Origin: Colletotrichum lupini
Lineage: Eukaryota; Ascomycota; Sordariomycetes; Glomerellales; Glomerellaceae
NCBI RefSeq assembly: GCF_023278565.1
Contig: NC_064673.1
Location: 3,472,001-3,536,000, forward strand
DNA: 64,000 bases
Direction of reading: 5' to 3'
Shown here: positions 9,939-21,625 of the stretch, in pieces
How positions within the stretch are numbered: the stretch's first letter is position 1
Layout: every line of letters begins with the position of its first letter
Notes under the pieces: model-generated
What the model was told of the DNA's origin: nothing
Seen by the model: only the letters and a program-made list of their open reading frames with translations
The model's database searches: none
Program-made: the position numbers and the translations under genes

Positions 9939-12735
9939 ATGACATCCCTCATCTGGTATGAGCTCAGCAAAGGCTGGACGTTCAAACAGCAAGATGACGC
10001 CTCGGAGGAGGCATGGCTCCCTGTGCCTAGTATTCCCAGCCAAGTCCACGTCGCTCTGCTGGCAAACAAGAAGTAAATCCGCCCCCTCGCCTCGTACACT
10101 TACAGCCAGAAACAAGACGAACCTGACATCCAAACACAGAATCCCAGACCCCTTCCTGGACATGAACGAACTCGCCGTCCAATGGGTCGCGGAAAAGACC
10201 TGGATCTACCGCCTCGCCTTCCCAACACCGCCAGACTTCACCACGCCCGCATCAGAAGCAGAAGCAGAAGTACCGGGCACGACAGCAGTAACAGACCTCG
10301 TCTTCGAAGGCCTAGACAATTTTGCAACCATCACCCTCAACGGCACACAGATCCTCACCTCGGACAACATGTTCCTCTCCCACCGCGTAAACGTCACGCA
10401 GCACCTCAAGACAGACGGTGACCGCGCCAACCTCTTGGAAATCGTCTTCGACTCGGCCCTCCTCCGCGGGAGACAGCTCGTCGAGGACCACGCGCACGAG
10501 CACCGTTTCATCGCCCGGCAGACGGAGCAGGGCCGGATCCCCGTCCGGAAAGCGCAGTATCACTGGGGCTGGGACTGGGGTCCGATCCTCGTTACCGCGG
10601 GGATCTGGAAGCCTGTGTACTTGGAGCGGTATGTTGCGCGGATCGATGATGTTTGGGTCAAGAGCGAGGTGAGCCCGGATTTGGGGAGCGTGTCGGGGCA
10701 GGTTATCGTCAAGACCCAGGGGTCCGGCGCGGATGAGGTCGCGGTGGTGTTTAGGCTCGGAGACGAGGTTGTTTTGGAGAAGCGTATGGTCGTTGCGGAG
10801 GACGGGACGGCAAAGGCAGACTTTCAGCTTGAGCAGCCGAAGCTGTGGTATCCCCTCAACAACGGCCCGCAGACGCTCTACACAATCACGACGACCCTCC
10901 ACCACGCCCCAGACGTCTCAAATCAAGGGCAACTGCTAGCAGCACACACCCAAAGAACAGGCTTCCGCCGCGCGCAACTCATCCAAGAACCCGACGCCCT
11001 CGGCAGATCCTTCTACTTCCGCATCAACAACACCGACGTCTTCGCCGGCGGCTCCTGCTGGATCCCGGCAGACAGCTTCCACGCGGCTATCCCGCCCTCG
11101 CGGTACCGCGCCTGGGCCGCGCAGCTCGTCGCCTCGAACCAGAACATGTTGAGGATATGGGGCGGCGGCGTCTACGAGTCTTCGGTGTTGATGGAGGCGT
11201 GCGACGAGCTGGGCGTGCTAGTCTGGCACGATTTCTGCTTCGCGTGCGGGAGTTACCCGACGTACCCTAGTTTCCTGGCCAGCGTCGAGGCGGAGGCGCG
11301 GCAGAATTTGGCGAGGTTGAGGCGCCATCCTAGTATCGTGATTTGGGCGGGGAATAACGAGGACTATCAGGTGCAGGAGAGGTACAAGCTCGAGTATCGG
11401 TTCGAGGAGGATAAGGACCCGGAGTCGTGGTTGAGGTCCGGGTTTCCGGCGAGGTATTTGTACGAGTATTTGTTGCCCAAGATTGTGGAGGAGGAGAGCC
11501 CGCATGCGGTGTACCATCCGAGTAGTCCGTGGGGTGATGGGAAGCCTACGGCTGATCCGACGGTTGGAGATATCCATCAGTGGAATAGTAAGTCTTTTCT
11601 TCTCCTACCCCTTTTTCGTGGAACAACTCAGATCGAAATGACCAACACAACCGAACCAGTCTGGCACGGCGCAATGAACAAATACCAAGAATCCCACCTC
11701 TTGACCGGCCGCTTCGTCTCCGAGTTCGGCATGGAAGGCTACCCGCACCTGACCACCACCACCGCAATGCTCACCTCGACCGCCCAGCGCCGCCCGGGCT
11801 CCATGGCTCTCGACTTCCGCAACAAAGCCTACGACCACGAGCGGCGGATGATGACGTACATTGTCGAGAACTTCCGCGTCCGCTACGACCTCGAATGGTT
11901 CACATACCTCACGCAGCTGATGCAGGCCGAGACCATGACTTTCGCGTACAAGGCCTGGCGGCGGGATTGGGGCACGCCCGGGAAGAGGGGGTGCGGCGGC
12001 GCGCTGGTGTGGCAGCTGAATGATTGCTGGCCGACGGTGAGCTGGGCGATTGTGGATTACTGGCTTGTGAGGAAGCCTGCTTTTTATGCGATTGGGAGGG
12101 CGTTGAAGGGGGTTGATGTCGGGGTTGGGAGGAGGGTTGACGAGTGGACGAAGTGTCATGCTGATCCGACGCTCGCGGCGAGGGGCACGGAGTTTGACGT
12201 GTGGATTGCGAGTGCGAAGACTGATGCTGTTGCCAGGGAGCTTGTGGTGAGGTTCATATCTATTGAGACGGGTGAGGAGATTAGAGACAGGATTGAGAAG
12301 AAGGTTGTTGCGGAGGGGAACGCCACAACGGAGGTTATTGAGAAGCATAAGATTGAGGCCTTGAGGGAGAAGTTGGGGGATGCGAGTGTACCATTTCATC
12401 CAGAGGAGGATGATCCGTTCGTTATCCATGCGACGCTGTTTGTTGATGGGAATGCTGTGGCGGAAGATACGGCGTGGCCGCAGCCGTTGAAGTATATCGA
12501 CTTTTCGGACCGCAGGGTGCGTGTGGAGGTGAGGGATGGGAAGCTGGTTGTCTCTGCAGAGAGGCCGGTCAAGGGGTTTATTATTCAGGAAGAGCGCTGG
12601 ATGAAGCTGAGTGATAATGGGTTCGATGTGGTGCCGGGTGAGGAAAGGGTCGTGTGTGTAGAGGGTTACGATGTGCAGAAGTTGCGGTGGACGTATTTGG
12701 GCGCACCCGAGGCGTCTTTGGGGCTGTCTGCATAG
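9939..12735 (+). CDS. Beta-mannosidase, glycoside hydrolase family 2
   Basis: Exons 9939-10072, 10140-11587 and 11660-12735 give 885 aa, typical for cytosolic or non-secreted fungal type-B beta-mannosidase. The enzyme removes terminal beta-1,4-mannose from mannan and N-glycan fragments. Order: sugar-binding jelly-roll (about 1-200, with NFATITLNG), immunoglobulin-like domain, TIM barrel and C-terminal beta domains. The acid/base is Glu452 in WAGNNED, and the nucleophile is Glu549 in SEFGMEGYP. HYHWGWDWGP-like and RIWGGGVYE stretches are family hallmarks. No signal peptide is seen (MTSLIWYELSKGW). The 72-nt second intron (11588-11659) contains no stop and keeps frame, but removing it gives DIHQWNIWHG, the expected conserved run, so it is a real intron. 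Confidence 0.93.
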
Positions 12736-12907
12736 ACACTGGCATAGTTACGATAGTTCAAGATGATCACCAAGATATATGAAAGGAGTATGGAAGAGGG
12801 GAATTGATTCAAATTGGGTCATTTTGTCATGTCTCATTACGGGCGTACAATTACAGCTACTCAAGACAGCCAGAATGAATTATCAATCTTCCCGAAAGCG
12901 CCATCAG

Positions 12908-14104
12908 TTAGATGATGTCTCCTCCGAAGCCTCCACCAAACCCTCCCCCGAACCCACCAGAGCCTCCAAAGGGGTTTCCGCGTCCCCCGCCGTGTCTTGG
13001 CATACCACCGGGACCCAGGGGGTCCCATCTAGCACCCGGCGGCGCTTGGGGGTCGTAGCCGCCACCTCCCTGGGCACCCGGCCCTCCGAAAAGGGGGTCA
13101 TCAAATGTCGGGTGCATTCCGCCGCCGCCTCCAGGTCGAGGGAGACCGCCGCCACCGATGAAAGATGCTCTCAGCGGGTCATTGGGACCAAGACCAGGGG
13201 GGTTGAGGTCGTCGTGGCCAATATTGTAGGGTGATCGACCGGGAACCCCCAGTGGGCGAGGGGGTCTATTGATTTCATACTCGTCTTCAAATCCGGGCGG
13301 TGGGAAGTCTCCGGCAGGAATGGGTCGTCTGGGAGGCTGGGCGAGAGGATCATTGACCGGGTATGGGCGCGGGGGATCAGGCAGGTCACCGGGTGCTGGC
13401 CGTCCAGGACGACCGGCCTGGGCACGGCCTTCTCTCTGTGCGTTCTCGGCTGCGTCCCTGTCGTCGGGAGACTCTTCATAGCCTTCAACTTGCAACTTGG
13501 GAATGAGCTTTTGGATAATCTCCGTCTTGAACTGATCAATCAGCTTGGTGACGGCAGACTCTGATGCGAAAGCTTCCTTGAGCTTCTCGACTAGGTCGCT
13601 CCTGTCTTCGGAGCCGTCCTCGGTGAGTGTGATGCGCAAAGGCAGCTTTGCGTTATTGATGACGTCCTTTGTCGTGATTTCAAATCTGTGGATGACATCG
13701 TGGCCGACGGCGAGCCCGCTGATCTCGACTTTGCCGCCAACTTTGCTGATTCGAATAATGGACGTCATGGACGACTGCTTGTGGGCGTAGACAAAGCGGA
13801 GAGAGCCATAGCCGGCGTTCCATGATGCTGGTAGACGCGGGGCGAGGCTTTGGACTTCTTCTTCTGCGGTGGGTGTTAACTGGGGTCCTGGAGCACGGTT
13901 ATCAAGGACAGTAGCCATACCTATCCTCTTCTCCTCATCAAACCCCAGAAGACGGAACTTGAGGGACGCCATGCAGGCATGCGTGAGGAGGGCAGGGAGC
14001 TCATAACCGCTGCTAATGTCCGAGGTGGTGTCGCCTTTGGAGTGGGTAGGCAGGGCTTCTGCCATTTGTTGCAGTACAGACTGCGAGGTGAGTGGGTTCG
14101 CCAT
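12908..14104 (-). CDS. PI31-like proteasome regulator
   Basis: This single exon encodes 398 aa. The N-terminal half (about 1-200) matches the FP domain of PI31/Fbxo7 proteins: MANPLTSQSVLQQMAEALP, then CMASLKFRLLGF and WNAGYGSLRFVYAHKQS. The C-terminal half is Pro/Gly-rich with the PI31 signature DLNPPGLGPNDPLRA and ARWDPLGPGG, ending in Gly/Phe repeats (GGFGGGFGGGFGGDII). PI31 binds the 20S proteasome and is implicated in its assembly, transport or inhibition. The family's usual proteasome-contacting tail (HbYX) is not present at this terminus. It converges on the beta-mannosidase (172 nt between stops) and diverges from REV7. Confidence 0.88.
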   Translation of the reverse strand: MANPLTSQSVLQQMAEALPTHSKGDTTSDISSGYELPALLTHACMASLKFRLLGFDEEKRIGMATVLDNRAPGPQLTPTAEEEVQSLAPRLPASWNAGYGSLRFVYAHKQSSMTSIIRISKVGGKVEISGLAVGHDVIHRFEITTKDVINNAKLPLRITLTEDGSEDRSDLVEKLKEAFASESAVTKLIDQFKTEIIQKLIPKLQVEGYEESPDDRDAAENAQREGRAQAGRPGRPAPGDLPDPPRPYPVNDPLAQPPRRPIPAGDFPPPGFEDEYEINRPPRPLGVPGRSPYNIGHDDLNPPGLGPNDPLRASFIGGGGLPRPGGGGGMHPTFDDPLFGGPGAQGGGGYDPQAPPGARWDPLGPGGMPRHGGGRGNPFGGSGGFGGGFGGGFGGDII

Positions 14105-14693
14105 GGCGGGGATGTGCCGAGGAGGGGTAGATTCCTGAGTTCTACGTTTGTGTGTTTGTAAATGGTGAGGTTCGAAGAGAGGTTTGGGAGAAGCTTCAAC
14201 GCTTATGTAGACTGTGAATGGGGCTTAGACAGTGTTGGGCTTCGTTGTTTGATCTTGGGTTGGGCTTCACAGACGGATGCTGAGCGATGGACAAAGTGTA
14301 GAAACGTCCCAGGGACAGGAGGGAGCTAAGCCCAAGCTTTGGGTCGCAGCTGGGGGTTGGAGGGGTTCGCAGAGTGGCGTCAGAGACTCGCTGCCTTCAG
14401 CCCTACAAGTGGACCAGCCCCGCATCGTCACAACCAATCGCCGGCGGCCTCCCTGCTGCCTGGACAAGCCAGGCAATATCACGTGCATTACTAGGTCATG
14501 TGACATGGCGTGGAGGTCGCATCGTTCCCCGTCGCGTTCCGTCCATCACCGCCGCGACTCTTGTCTTTCCCTGCGCTCCACCGAAACCCATACGTTCGTA
14601 TGTATGAGACTGAGCTCTCATCTCGCTCTACCATCGAAGAAATATTCGTCTAGCGGGAAAGCGTGATCCTGCTTAATCGATTCATCAGAAGCC
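14105..14693. promoter_or_regulatory. Divergent promoter between PI31-like gene and REV7
   Basis: About 590 nt separate the two ATGs. A perfect ATCACGTG element (14478-14485) fits the Cbf1-type bHLH consensus RTCACRTG. Binding is inference from the motif alone. Confidence 0.4.
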
Positions 14694-15534
14694 ATGTCTT
14701 CCAGTTCTAGGCCACCAGACTCGGCTTCCGCACCACCAGTGGCTATCCCACGGCCGCAGGCAAACACTATCCTAACTTCGTTTACAACATTCCTCACACT
14801 CACGATACATACGATACTGTACTACAGGCGCCTTTACCCACAACAGACCTTTCTCATGACCAAAGCCCATAACCTGCCAGTACCCCAGTCCCGCCATCCA
14901 GCCCTCTGCGAATGGATCAACTCGGCACTGGCTGCGATACAGGACCAGCTTGCACTTGGCACCGTCTCAAAAGTCTGTGTTGTTATTCATGCCGCAGAGA
15001 CGATGGCTGTCGTCGAGAGATGGGTCTTTGACGTCACCAACTTCCCGGTCTGGGCTACGGGCAAGGGCAAGGAGAAGCTCGGCCAGGCACAGAGGTTCCA
15101 GCGACGTGAGGAAGACGACGATGACGGCTCGGTGAACTGGGTTGATGTGAACGAGGCGTACAGAGGAGCCCTCAGACGTCTAGCCTATGCTGCCGAGATG
15201 AAGGGGCCATTGCCAGAGGGATGTACCTTTACCATGGCCGTGGAACTACGAGACGAAGCGCCCGCGCCGATAGGGGTAGGCATCACATCTCCTAACTCCT
15301 CGCCAGCTTCATGTGTTCTGACATTCGGTACAGCACCCTCAACCTTGGATTCCTTCTGAACCCTCGCTTCAGCCCGCCTCGAAGATGAACCCGGTATCAG
15401 GCCCAAGCATCGGAGGGGCCTCTACCACACCACTTCGCTCCGTCGAAGCTGGTCCACTCTTCTTCGAGTGTTGGATCGAAGAAAGCAGGCCTCCAACTTC
15501 GCCACCTTCTACTCAAGATTCTTACTTTTCATGA
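14694..15534 (+). CDS. REV7: Rev7/Mad2B HORMA-domain protein
   Basis: Exons 14694-15275 and 15334-15534 give 260 aa. The HORMA domain spans about 22-200 (ILTSFTTFLTLTIHTILYYR, WVFDVTNFPVW, CTFTMAVELRDEAPAPIG). The 58-nt intron has a CTAAC branch site. Without splicing the frame ends early at 15359; splicing restores the conserved tail HPQPWIPSEP...TTPLRSVEAG...FFECWIEE, which supports the joint. Rev7 is the accessory subunit of DNA polymerase zeta in translesion synthesis and belongs to the Mad2 fold family. The last 20 residues are Pro/Ser/Thr-rich and not recognisable. Confidence 0.9.
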
Positions 15535-16595
15535 AGATATGACCACTTCGCTTTCTTTCCCGATGCCGTGCTTAGTGAAAGTCAACGTCGATGCGGTAAC
15601 ACTGGGTCAACGATGTCAAGTTTGCCGCCCTCTCTTGAAGAAACAAGGGCCGCCAAAACTCGCAATACGACTCTGCTGCCAAGTTCAGCGAATGACAGTT
15701 CAGATTATGTTTGAAGACATCGAAATCCCCTCAGACTTGACAGTCACAGACTCCAACGCTTGCGGGAGAGGTAGACTTGGCCACACGGGAGCTATTACGC
15801 TGTCAACTTGTCAACTCAGCGTACAGCCCCTTACAGACCCCCTCCTGACAATTAGGTCAAGGGAGGTGAAAGGTCTTCCAATAGTCACAGGCGTGACGCC
15901 TTGTTGCTAGTAGAAGGGCCTGCGAGCTGAACACTTGCTTGATCGCGCTTTAAGCCTTGAGCGTCGGGCTCTCGCCGACACGAACATGCAAGAAGCCGCA
16001 AGGAGTAATGCATTGCGGTGGAATTGCGACAGAAGAAGTACATGTCCAATAACCACAAAATGCGGCCACGAGGCATGTGTGGAGAGTCGCTGGTCCTTAT
16101 CTGGCCGTGGTTTGCGTTGGGCGTATCACGTCTTCTCCCCTGTCAATGTCGCAAGGTTGCCGGCAACGCCCCTCTGGATTTCGGCACAAATAGCCGGCGC
16201 TATTTTGACTGACGGACAGTCTCCGACTGAAAGCCACGAAGGACTCTCGAATGAGCTAAATTCCATACAATACAGATCTGAGGTGTAATCCTCGAACCCT
16301 TTATGGATAGCATGCAACGTCGTGAATCGTAGTCAACCCCCTTCAGTCCGAGGTCGTCGGCATGCTCCACAGCACACCACACCACGCGGAGCACGTCTTC
16401 GCCTCTGACTTTGATATCATCATGGAGGATTCGCGGCTCTTTGCCGCAGGAAATTCTTGATGGCTCGTATAAGTACATCGGCAAGTGATAGTCAGATTTC
16501 ATCCTCGACGCGAAGTGGGATTTGCCTTCGTAGACTCTGCTTCTAAAAAGACGTGAAGGTTTTGCAGCTTGTCATTCGACTGCAAGAGAACCAAT
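15535..16595. other. Intergenic, left part of a gene-poor stretch
   Basis: Open frames such as 15539-15910 (plus) show no recognisable domain or splice partner. I see nothing functional. Confidence 0.5.
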
Positions 16596-18868
16596 ATGGG
16601 CGTTCCAGAGCAAACCCCAATCCCAGTCGTGGCTCAGCTGCCACCGGCTCAGCAAAGACGCATCAACTCTGGATCCGAAGGTGTTCTTACCCCGATCGCG
16701 AGCAATCCAAAGGATGATATTGATCCCAAAGACGAGAGGGCTTTCGTAGGTTTCCGACATGATATATATATATATCCAACGCAGTTACTAAACTGGTGCA
16801 CAGCTTTGGCGCCTGGACTTGTTCTTCCTGACAATTGGTTTCTTGGGTTACATGTTTAAGTGAGCGTGAACTGAGCTGCCGCCAAGTAGACTGAAAGCTA
16901 ACACCCTTTGATAGATACATTGATCAGACAAATATCGTATGAGATCCGTTTTCATGCCGCCTGGCAACTGAAAGTACTGACCCGACGTGTTATAGAGCAA
17001 TGCATATGTGTCAGGAATGAAGGAGGACCTCAATCTTCTGGGGAATGAGCTCAACTATTTTACTACGTTCTTCAAGTGAGCTAATGATTTCCACTCTATA
17101 TCATAGAGGCGTTCTAACAAAGATGTTGTGTGCAGCATCGGGTACATGATTATGCTGTATCCCTCATGCATCATCATATCCCACTTTGGCCCCTCGAAAT
17201 GGCTGCCAGCATGTGAAGTCAGTTTTTACAGAGGCCCCTCAAGTAGCGGCTTACTGACTGACATCACAGCTCATCTGGGGCATCCTCACCTGCTGCCTCT
17301 CACTTGTCACCAGCGCGAAACAGGTACAACGTCACAATCCCGAACCACCACCACTAAACCTCATCTCTGACTTCTAACCAGGTCTACGGCCTTCGTTTCC
17401 TCATCGGCTTCTTTGAGGGCACAGCTTGGCCAGGCTACTTTACCCTCATCAGCCAGTGGTACATGCCCCACGAGGTCGCCCTACGCATGAGTCTGTACAA
17501 CATTGCTCAGCCGGCCGGGGCGATGCTTTCGTGCGCGATGCAAGGGGCGCTTTCAACAAATTTTGAGGGTCTACATGGACGTTCTGGCTGGCGCTGGGCA
17601 TTCATCATCAATGTAAGTCACAGCGGAAACCTTGTAGCTGGTACTCAGTTCTACTGGTCTGACCTCTTTCTAGGGTGTTTGTACCATAGCCGTAGCTCTT
17701 GCTGCGTTCTTCATTCTTCCCGGCTACGTGAGTACTTTCGAGCCTCTAATTGAATTCTCATGAGGTACCGAAAACAGTGTTGCTAACCGATGAAAAAGCC
17801 CGAACGCCCAAATCCCCTGGCAAAGTTCTACTTGAAGCCGAAGCATATTGAGATTGCCCTTGCCCGTGCTCGCAGGGTCGGTCGCAAGCCACAAATTGGC
17901 ATCACGATAAAGTCTTTCGTGCGATGTTTCAGCTTCTGGCAACTTTGGGCATTTGCTAGTGAGTGCTGAATTGAAATAATCTCGAGTGCCTATACTGACA
18001 TTGTGCACCACAGTCGCGTGGCCCATTGGCGGTAATTTTACGCCAGCCAGTTACTTCAACTTGTGGCTCAAGTCTTTGAAGAACGCAGATGGATCGGTCA
18101 AATAGTAAGTAATCGCCTTGCTCTTTGAACTAAAAGAACATGCTGATCGTTCCTCCAGCTCTGTTGCCATGCTCAACTACTTGCCCATCATCGGCCAAGC
18201 CGTCCAACTCGTAGCAGAGCTGCTCTTCAGTGGCCTCAGCGACTACTTTGGAGTTCGACTGCCATTCTTACTTCTGCATTCGGTAATTATCTTGAATCTT
18301 CAGACTTCATCCTGCTTGGCTAATATCACGCAGGTCATCAACATCACTTCACAGATCATCCTCATCATAAGACCCAGTAATCAACAAGCCTATATGGCCG
18401 GCTGGTACATGAACTACATCGGAGCGTAAGTCAAACCTGAACCAAGGCCCCATGATTACCACTCTAAATATCTTCAGTGTCTCCACGATGCTGCTATGCT
18501 CCTGGGCATCAGCCCACCTCCAAGGCGAGCCCGAGGTGCGCACCGTCCTCTTCGCCAGCGGAACTGTCCTCGCCTACATCATGAGCGCCTTCATCCCCAT
18601 CGCCGCGTTCCCGGCATCCGAGGCCCCACACTGGCGCATCGGCGCCAAGCTGTATCTTGCCTTTGCATTGGTTTCGGCCGTCATTTTTGTTGGGATTCAC
18701 TTTGCTTTCAAGTGGGAGGAGAAGAAGAAGGCGAAGGAGGCGGTCAAGGAAGAGTCGACTGGCGAGCCGGATAATGCGCATTCGGGTGTCAAGTCTGTGG
18801 ACATTGGGGAGAATGACAGTGCTGTTGCTGGCAACGAGGGTTTTGGGAAGTTCCAAGACAAGCCTTGA
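16596..18868 (+). CDS. MFS transporter, Dal5/pantothenate-permease type (ACS family)
   Basis: Thirteen exons join in frame: 16596-16745, 16804-16859, 16915-16936, 16996-17075, 17136-17217, 17270-17323, 17382-17612, 17674-17727, 17799-17958, 18014-18104, 18159-18282, 18334-18425, 18478-18868; 528 aa. The product is a 12-TM proton symporter of the anion:cation symporter family, which imports organic anions such as allantoate, nicotinate or pantothenate. Signatures: ERAFLWRLDLFFLTIGF, KYIDQTNISNAYVSGMKEDL (loop after TM1), WGILTCCLSLVT, GLRFLIGFFEGTAWPGYF and FNLWLKSLKNADGSVKYS. The substrate cannot be told. A 22-nt microexon encodes YIDQTNI. It is far more intron-rich than any other gene here and sits alone in the gene-poor 15.5-23.9 kb stretch. 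The charged C-terminal tail (about 470-528) is cytosolic. Confidence 0.88.
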
Positions 18869-20049
18869 TTGCTGAGGAGTACAGGAGCCGGAGTGTAGCT
18901 CAGAAATGATGAAGGACCTTTGATGCTCGGTCTACTGAAGTTAGAAGCTAGCACTCAAATGGCCGAAAACAGAATAGGGAGACAGATTCTCCTCTGTACC
19001 GAAAACTTCCCACAGGAGCACCCAGGTACATCCCATTCAACGTCGCAGTATTGGGGTGACATAGTACACGAGAACCTCCCTGGCACCAGTCTTATCCCTT
19101 GTTGCTGACATTCTTTCAACCTCTCTACTGTCTAGAGCATTATTGTTGTTGACCTATATCCAGAAAGAATTTTCAAGTTCCATGGTTCCATCTAAGCTTC
19201 ATACAAAGCAGTTCAGACTACTTTACCCCTTAACCCCCGGGCATTCGACTCAAAACGGCACAAAGACTTTCATCTCTCTGTTTCGGCGTAAGGGGAAAGA
19301 TCCTTTGTCGCGGTGAGGACAACATGTTCCTTCCACTTCACTCTCAGCGTTGGAACGGGTCTCCCAGACACTCAGTTCTCCAGACCAAATTCCTTAGATC
19401 TCATAGGACGGAGACTTATATACAATACTTCGGCTCTCCAGTGCATTCATTCTCCCACAGGCTGCAACTCGTATATATACCTAAAATCAGAAGTGAAGGG
19501 CAATCCGCCGGATTTGAAATAGAAAGATTGAGGTCTTAAAGCCGGGTGCCTACGATATCCAGAACCGCCCGAGCAGCCAGCAAAGGCAGAATATATAAAC
19601 AAAATCCGGGTGCCATGGCTTAACTTTCATGGTCCAGACTTGTATTGTCTACTCAGTCGTTTCAATGACCGCCCTAAGACCTTGACCTTACATCCATAGA
19701 GGACTTTCTCTAAATATTGATAGTTTCGGGACTGCAATAGCCCAAAATGCTACAACACGGGCTCTGCGCTATACCAAATCGATCCCTGCGCCCATCAATA
19801 TGTTGGGTGACGGTACTTCTGTGTTAAGGATGCCACTCATACGACGTGTTGGGTACAAATACTTGCGTCTTTGGGCAGACAGGTCTAGTAGTACCTTATC
19901 GAAGAACGCTGTGGATCATCGCCGTCCACGAAAATGGACGCAAAGGTCTCAGGTATCATCGTCCGTAAGTTGGCTTAGTCACAGTAATCGCAAAACATTT
20001 CCAGATGCCTGACTCTTGATAATAGTCGGGCGCAGCCAACCGCAGTAAA
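18869..20049. other. Intergenic, gene-poor
   Basis: Only short open frames are present (for example 19800-20012 plus, 70 codons), none recognisable. Base composition is slightly AT-richer than the gene regions. Confidence 0.45.
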
Positions 20050-21240
20050 GTGCCTGAATACTTACGAATTCTCGATCAAATTCTTCATGGCCTTCACGAG
20101 CCTTCGAGGTCTCAGCACCTGAAAGAATCTCGAAGAGGCGACGTTTTTGTCCGGGAATCGGGAGGCCCTAGCCGTCTTCGGTCCAAGATGCTGGAAGCTA
20201 TCAACCCTGAAATCCTTGCCATGCTGCAGGGTGAGAGATTCAGTCTGGAATCTCACCTTTGGGTGAAAAAGTACGAATATCCAACCGACGGCTCTTGCCC
20301 TTGGGCAGTGTATCTTCATGTCATCTGCAACTAGAATGGTACTGCCGATATATATGCTGGCCAGTCGCAGCTCCTCGAAAGACGCATCACAGAGCACACA
20401 AGAGAGCGAATTCGCTTCCAGCAGAGACTTGAAGCCGAGCGAAACATCGGAGACCATAAAAAGCTGCCCTCCAGCCATGTGGCCTTTTAGGTTCTGAGGA
20501 AAACACACAATGCCTGGCTCAAGTTTGCACAGCTGCCAAGACAGCCCGCCACCGAGACTGCAAAAGATCGACAACAGCTACTCTTAACCATTCTCGAAGA
20601 GTACGCCGCCCTCATCTTCCGGACACTGCCGCCGAGCGAGCCAGCTTTGAGGCTGCCTCCAGACTGTGAAGTTCAGCCTCATTCGTGAGCTGGGCTTAAC
20701 ATCTGTGACCCCCTGGACCAGCTGATGAACGGTTTGAGGTCGTACGCGAAGAGCTCCAAAAATAGCAAAATGGGGAGACTTGGACTCCAACTCTATGAAG
20801 AGCTCTGGAGACATGTGAACATCTCGAAAGGCGATTCAGAGACTATTCCCATCGTCTGCGGGGAGTGCAGGAATGCATCGACTGGTATGCTAGACGAGGA
20901 GCCTTTGTTTGAAGTGCCATCAGGCGCTTACCTAGCCGTGTCGAAGCACTGCAGCAAATGCAGCCGAAGGCGCATTCATGTGCCAAGGGATCAGTTCCGC
21001 CCCTGAAAGACCTTCAATTCCGCCAAGAGGACGTATCTCAGATCAAGAAGTCAGCTTCCAGCCGACGTATTCAATCTCATATTGATGACATTCTACGAAC
21101 TTATACTGTGGATTCAGGCGCACGGAATTCAGGCCATGCCCTCGGAGAGAAAATGCAACCTCCCAGCGCGAGCCGAAGACATCAGGAGGAGCCTGTTGGG
21201 CCCTCAAGACGCAAAACGGACACTGAGCTCTGGGGAATGA
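20050..21240 (+). pseudogene. Decayed coding sequence with four in-frame stops
   Basis: One frame reads protein-like for 397 codons and is broken only by TAG 20332, TAG 20488, TGA 20686 and TGA 21004, ending at TGA 21238. About 18 stops would be expected by chance. Coding-like runs include MLEAINPEILAMLQGERFSL, RRITEHTRERIRFQQRLEAE, LLLTILEEYAALIFRTLPPS and SKHCSKCSRRRIHVPRDQF (two CxxC-like pairs in this part, possibly metal-binding). Each stop could come from CAG or CGA by one C-to-T change, as RIP would make. A gene with unrecognised introns is the alternative (CTTTTAG at about 20482-20488 resembles an acceptor). I do not recognise the family. A 170-codon minus-strand frame (20062-20574) overlaps and looks like a shadow. 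Confidence 0.5.
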
Positions 21241-21625
21241 AATAAATAAGGCGGCTGGTTCTGAGCGCGATCACAAAGTTGTACTGCCACAATGGATGCT
21301 CAAAGGATCTTGGAGGCAATGAGAAACTAGCGAGATATCGCACGATTTAGATGATAGACTTGACAATACATTCACCGAGTGGTCTTCGTCTGCAAAGACC
21401 AAGAAACATCAGCCAGTCAGCCTGTGGCGGTTATATCATTGCCCCTCCATCTCAAATTACCGGACATCTGGAATTATCTGTCAGCCTTGATCACTTGGAT
21501 CCTATCGCCCCATCTTGTCCACGGCTCAGTTGAAAGCCAGCTTGTTATCTGCGGGACAAATTCAAGAACGCAGACATTGATTTCTTCAAGCTGTCTTTAA
21601 TCTACAAATTATGAAAGCAGTCGCT
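21241..21625. other. Intergenic between pseudogene and next minus-strand gene
   Basis: Short frames only (21351-21533, 21379-21600). Nothing is recognised. Confidence 0.4.

Noticed and set aside
15276..15359. Unspliced end of REV7 (221-aa product)
   Set aside because: A 58-nt intron with CTAAC branch site restores the conserved C-terminus, so the short form is a reading of intron sequence.
20062..20574. 170-codon minus-strand ORF over the pseudogene
   Set aside because: No domain seen; the plus frame has more protein-like runs and continues over 397 codons. Not fully excluded.
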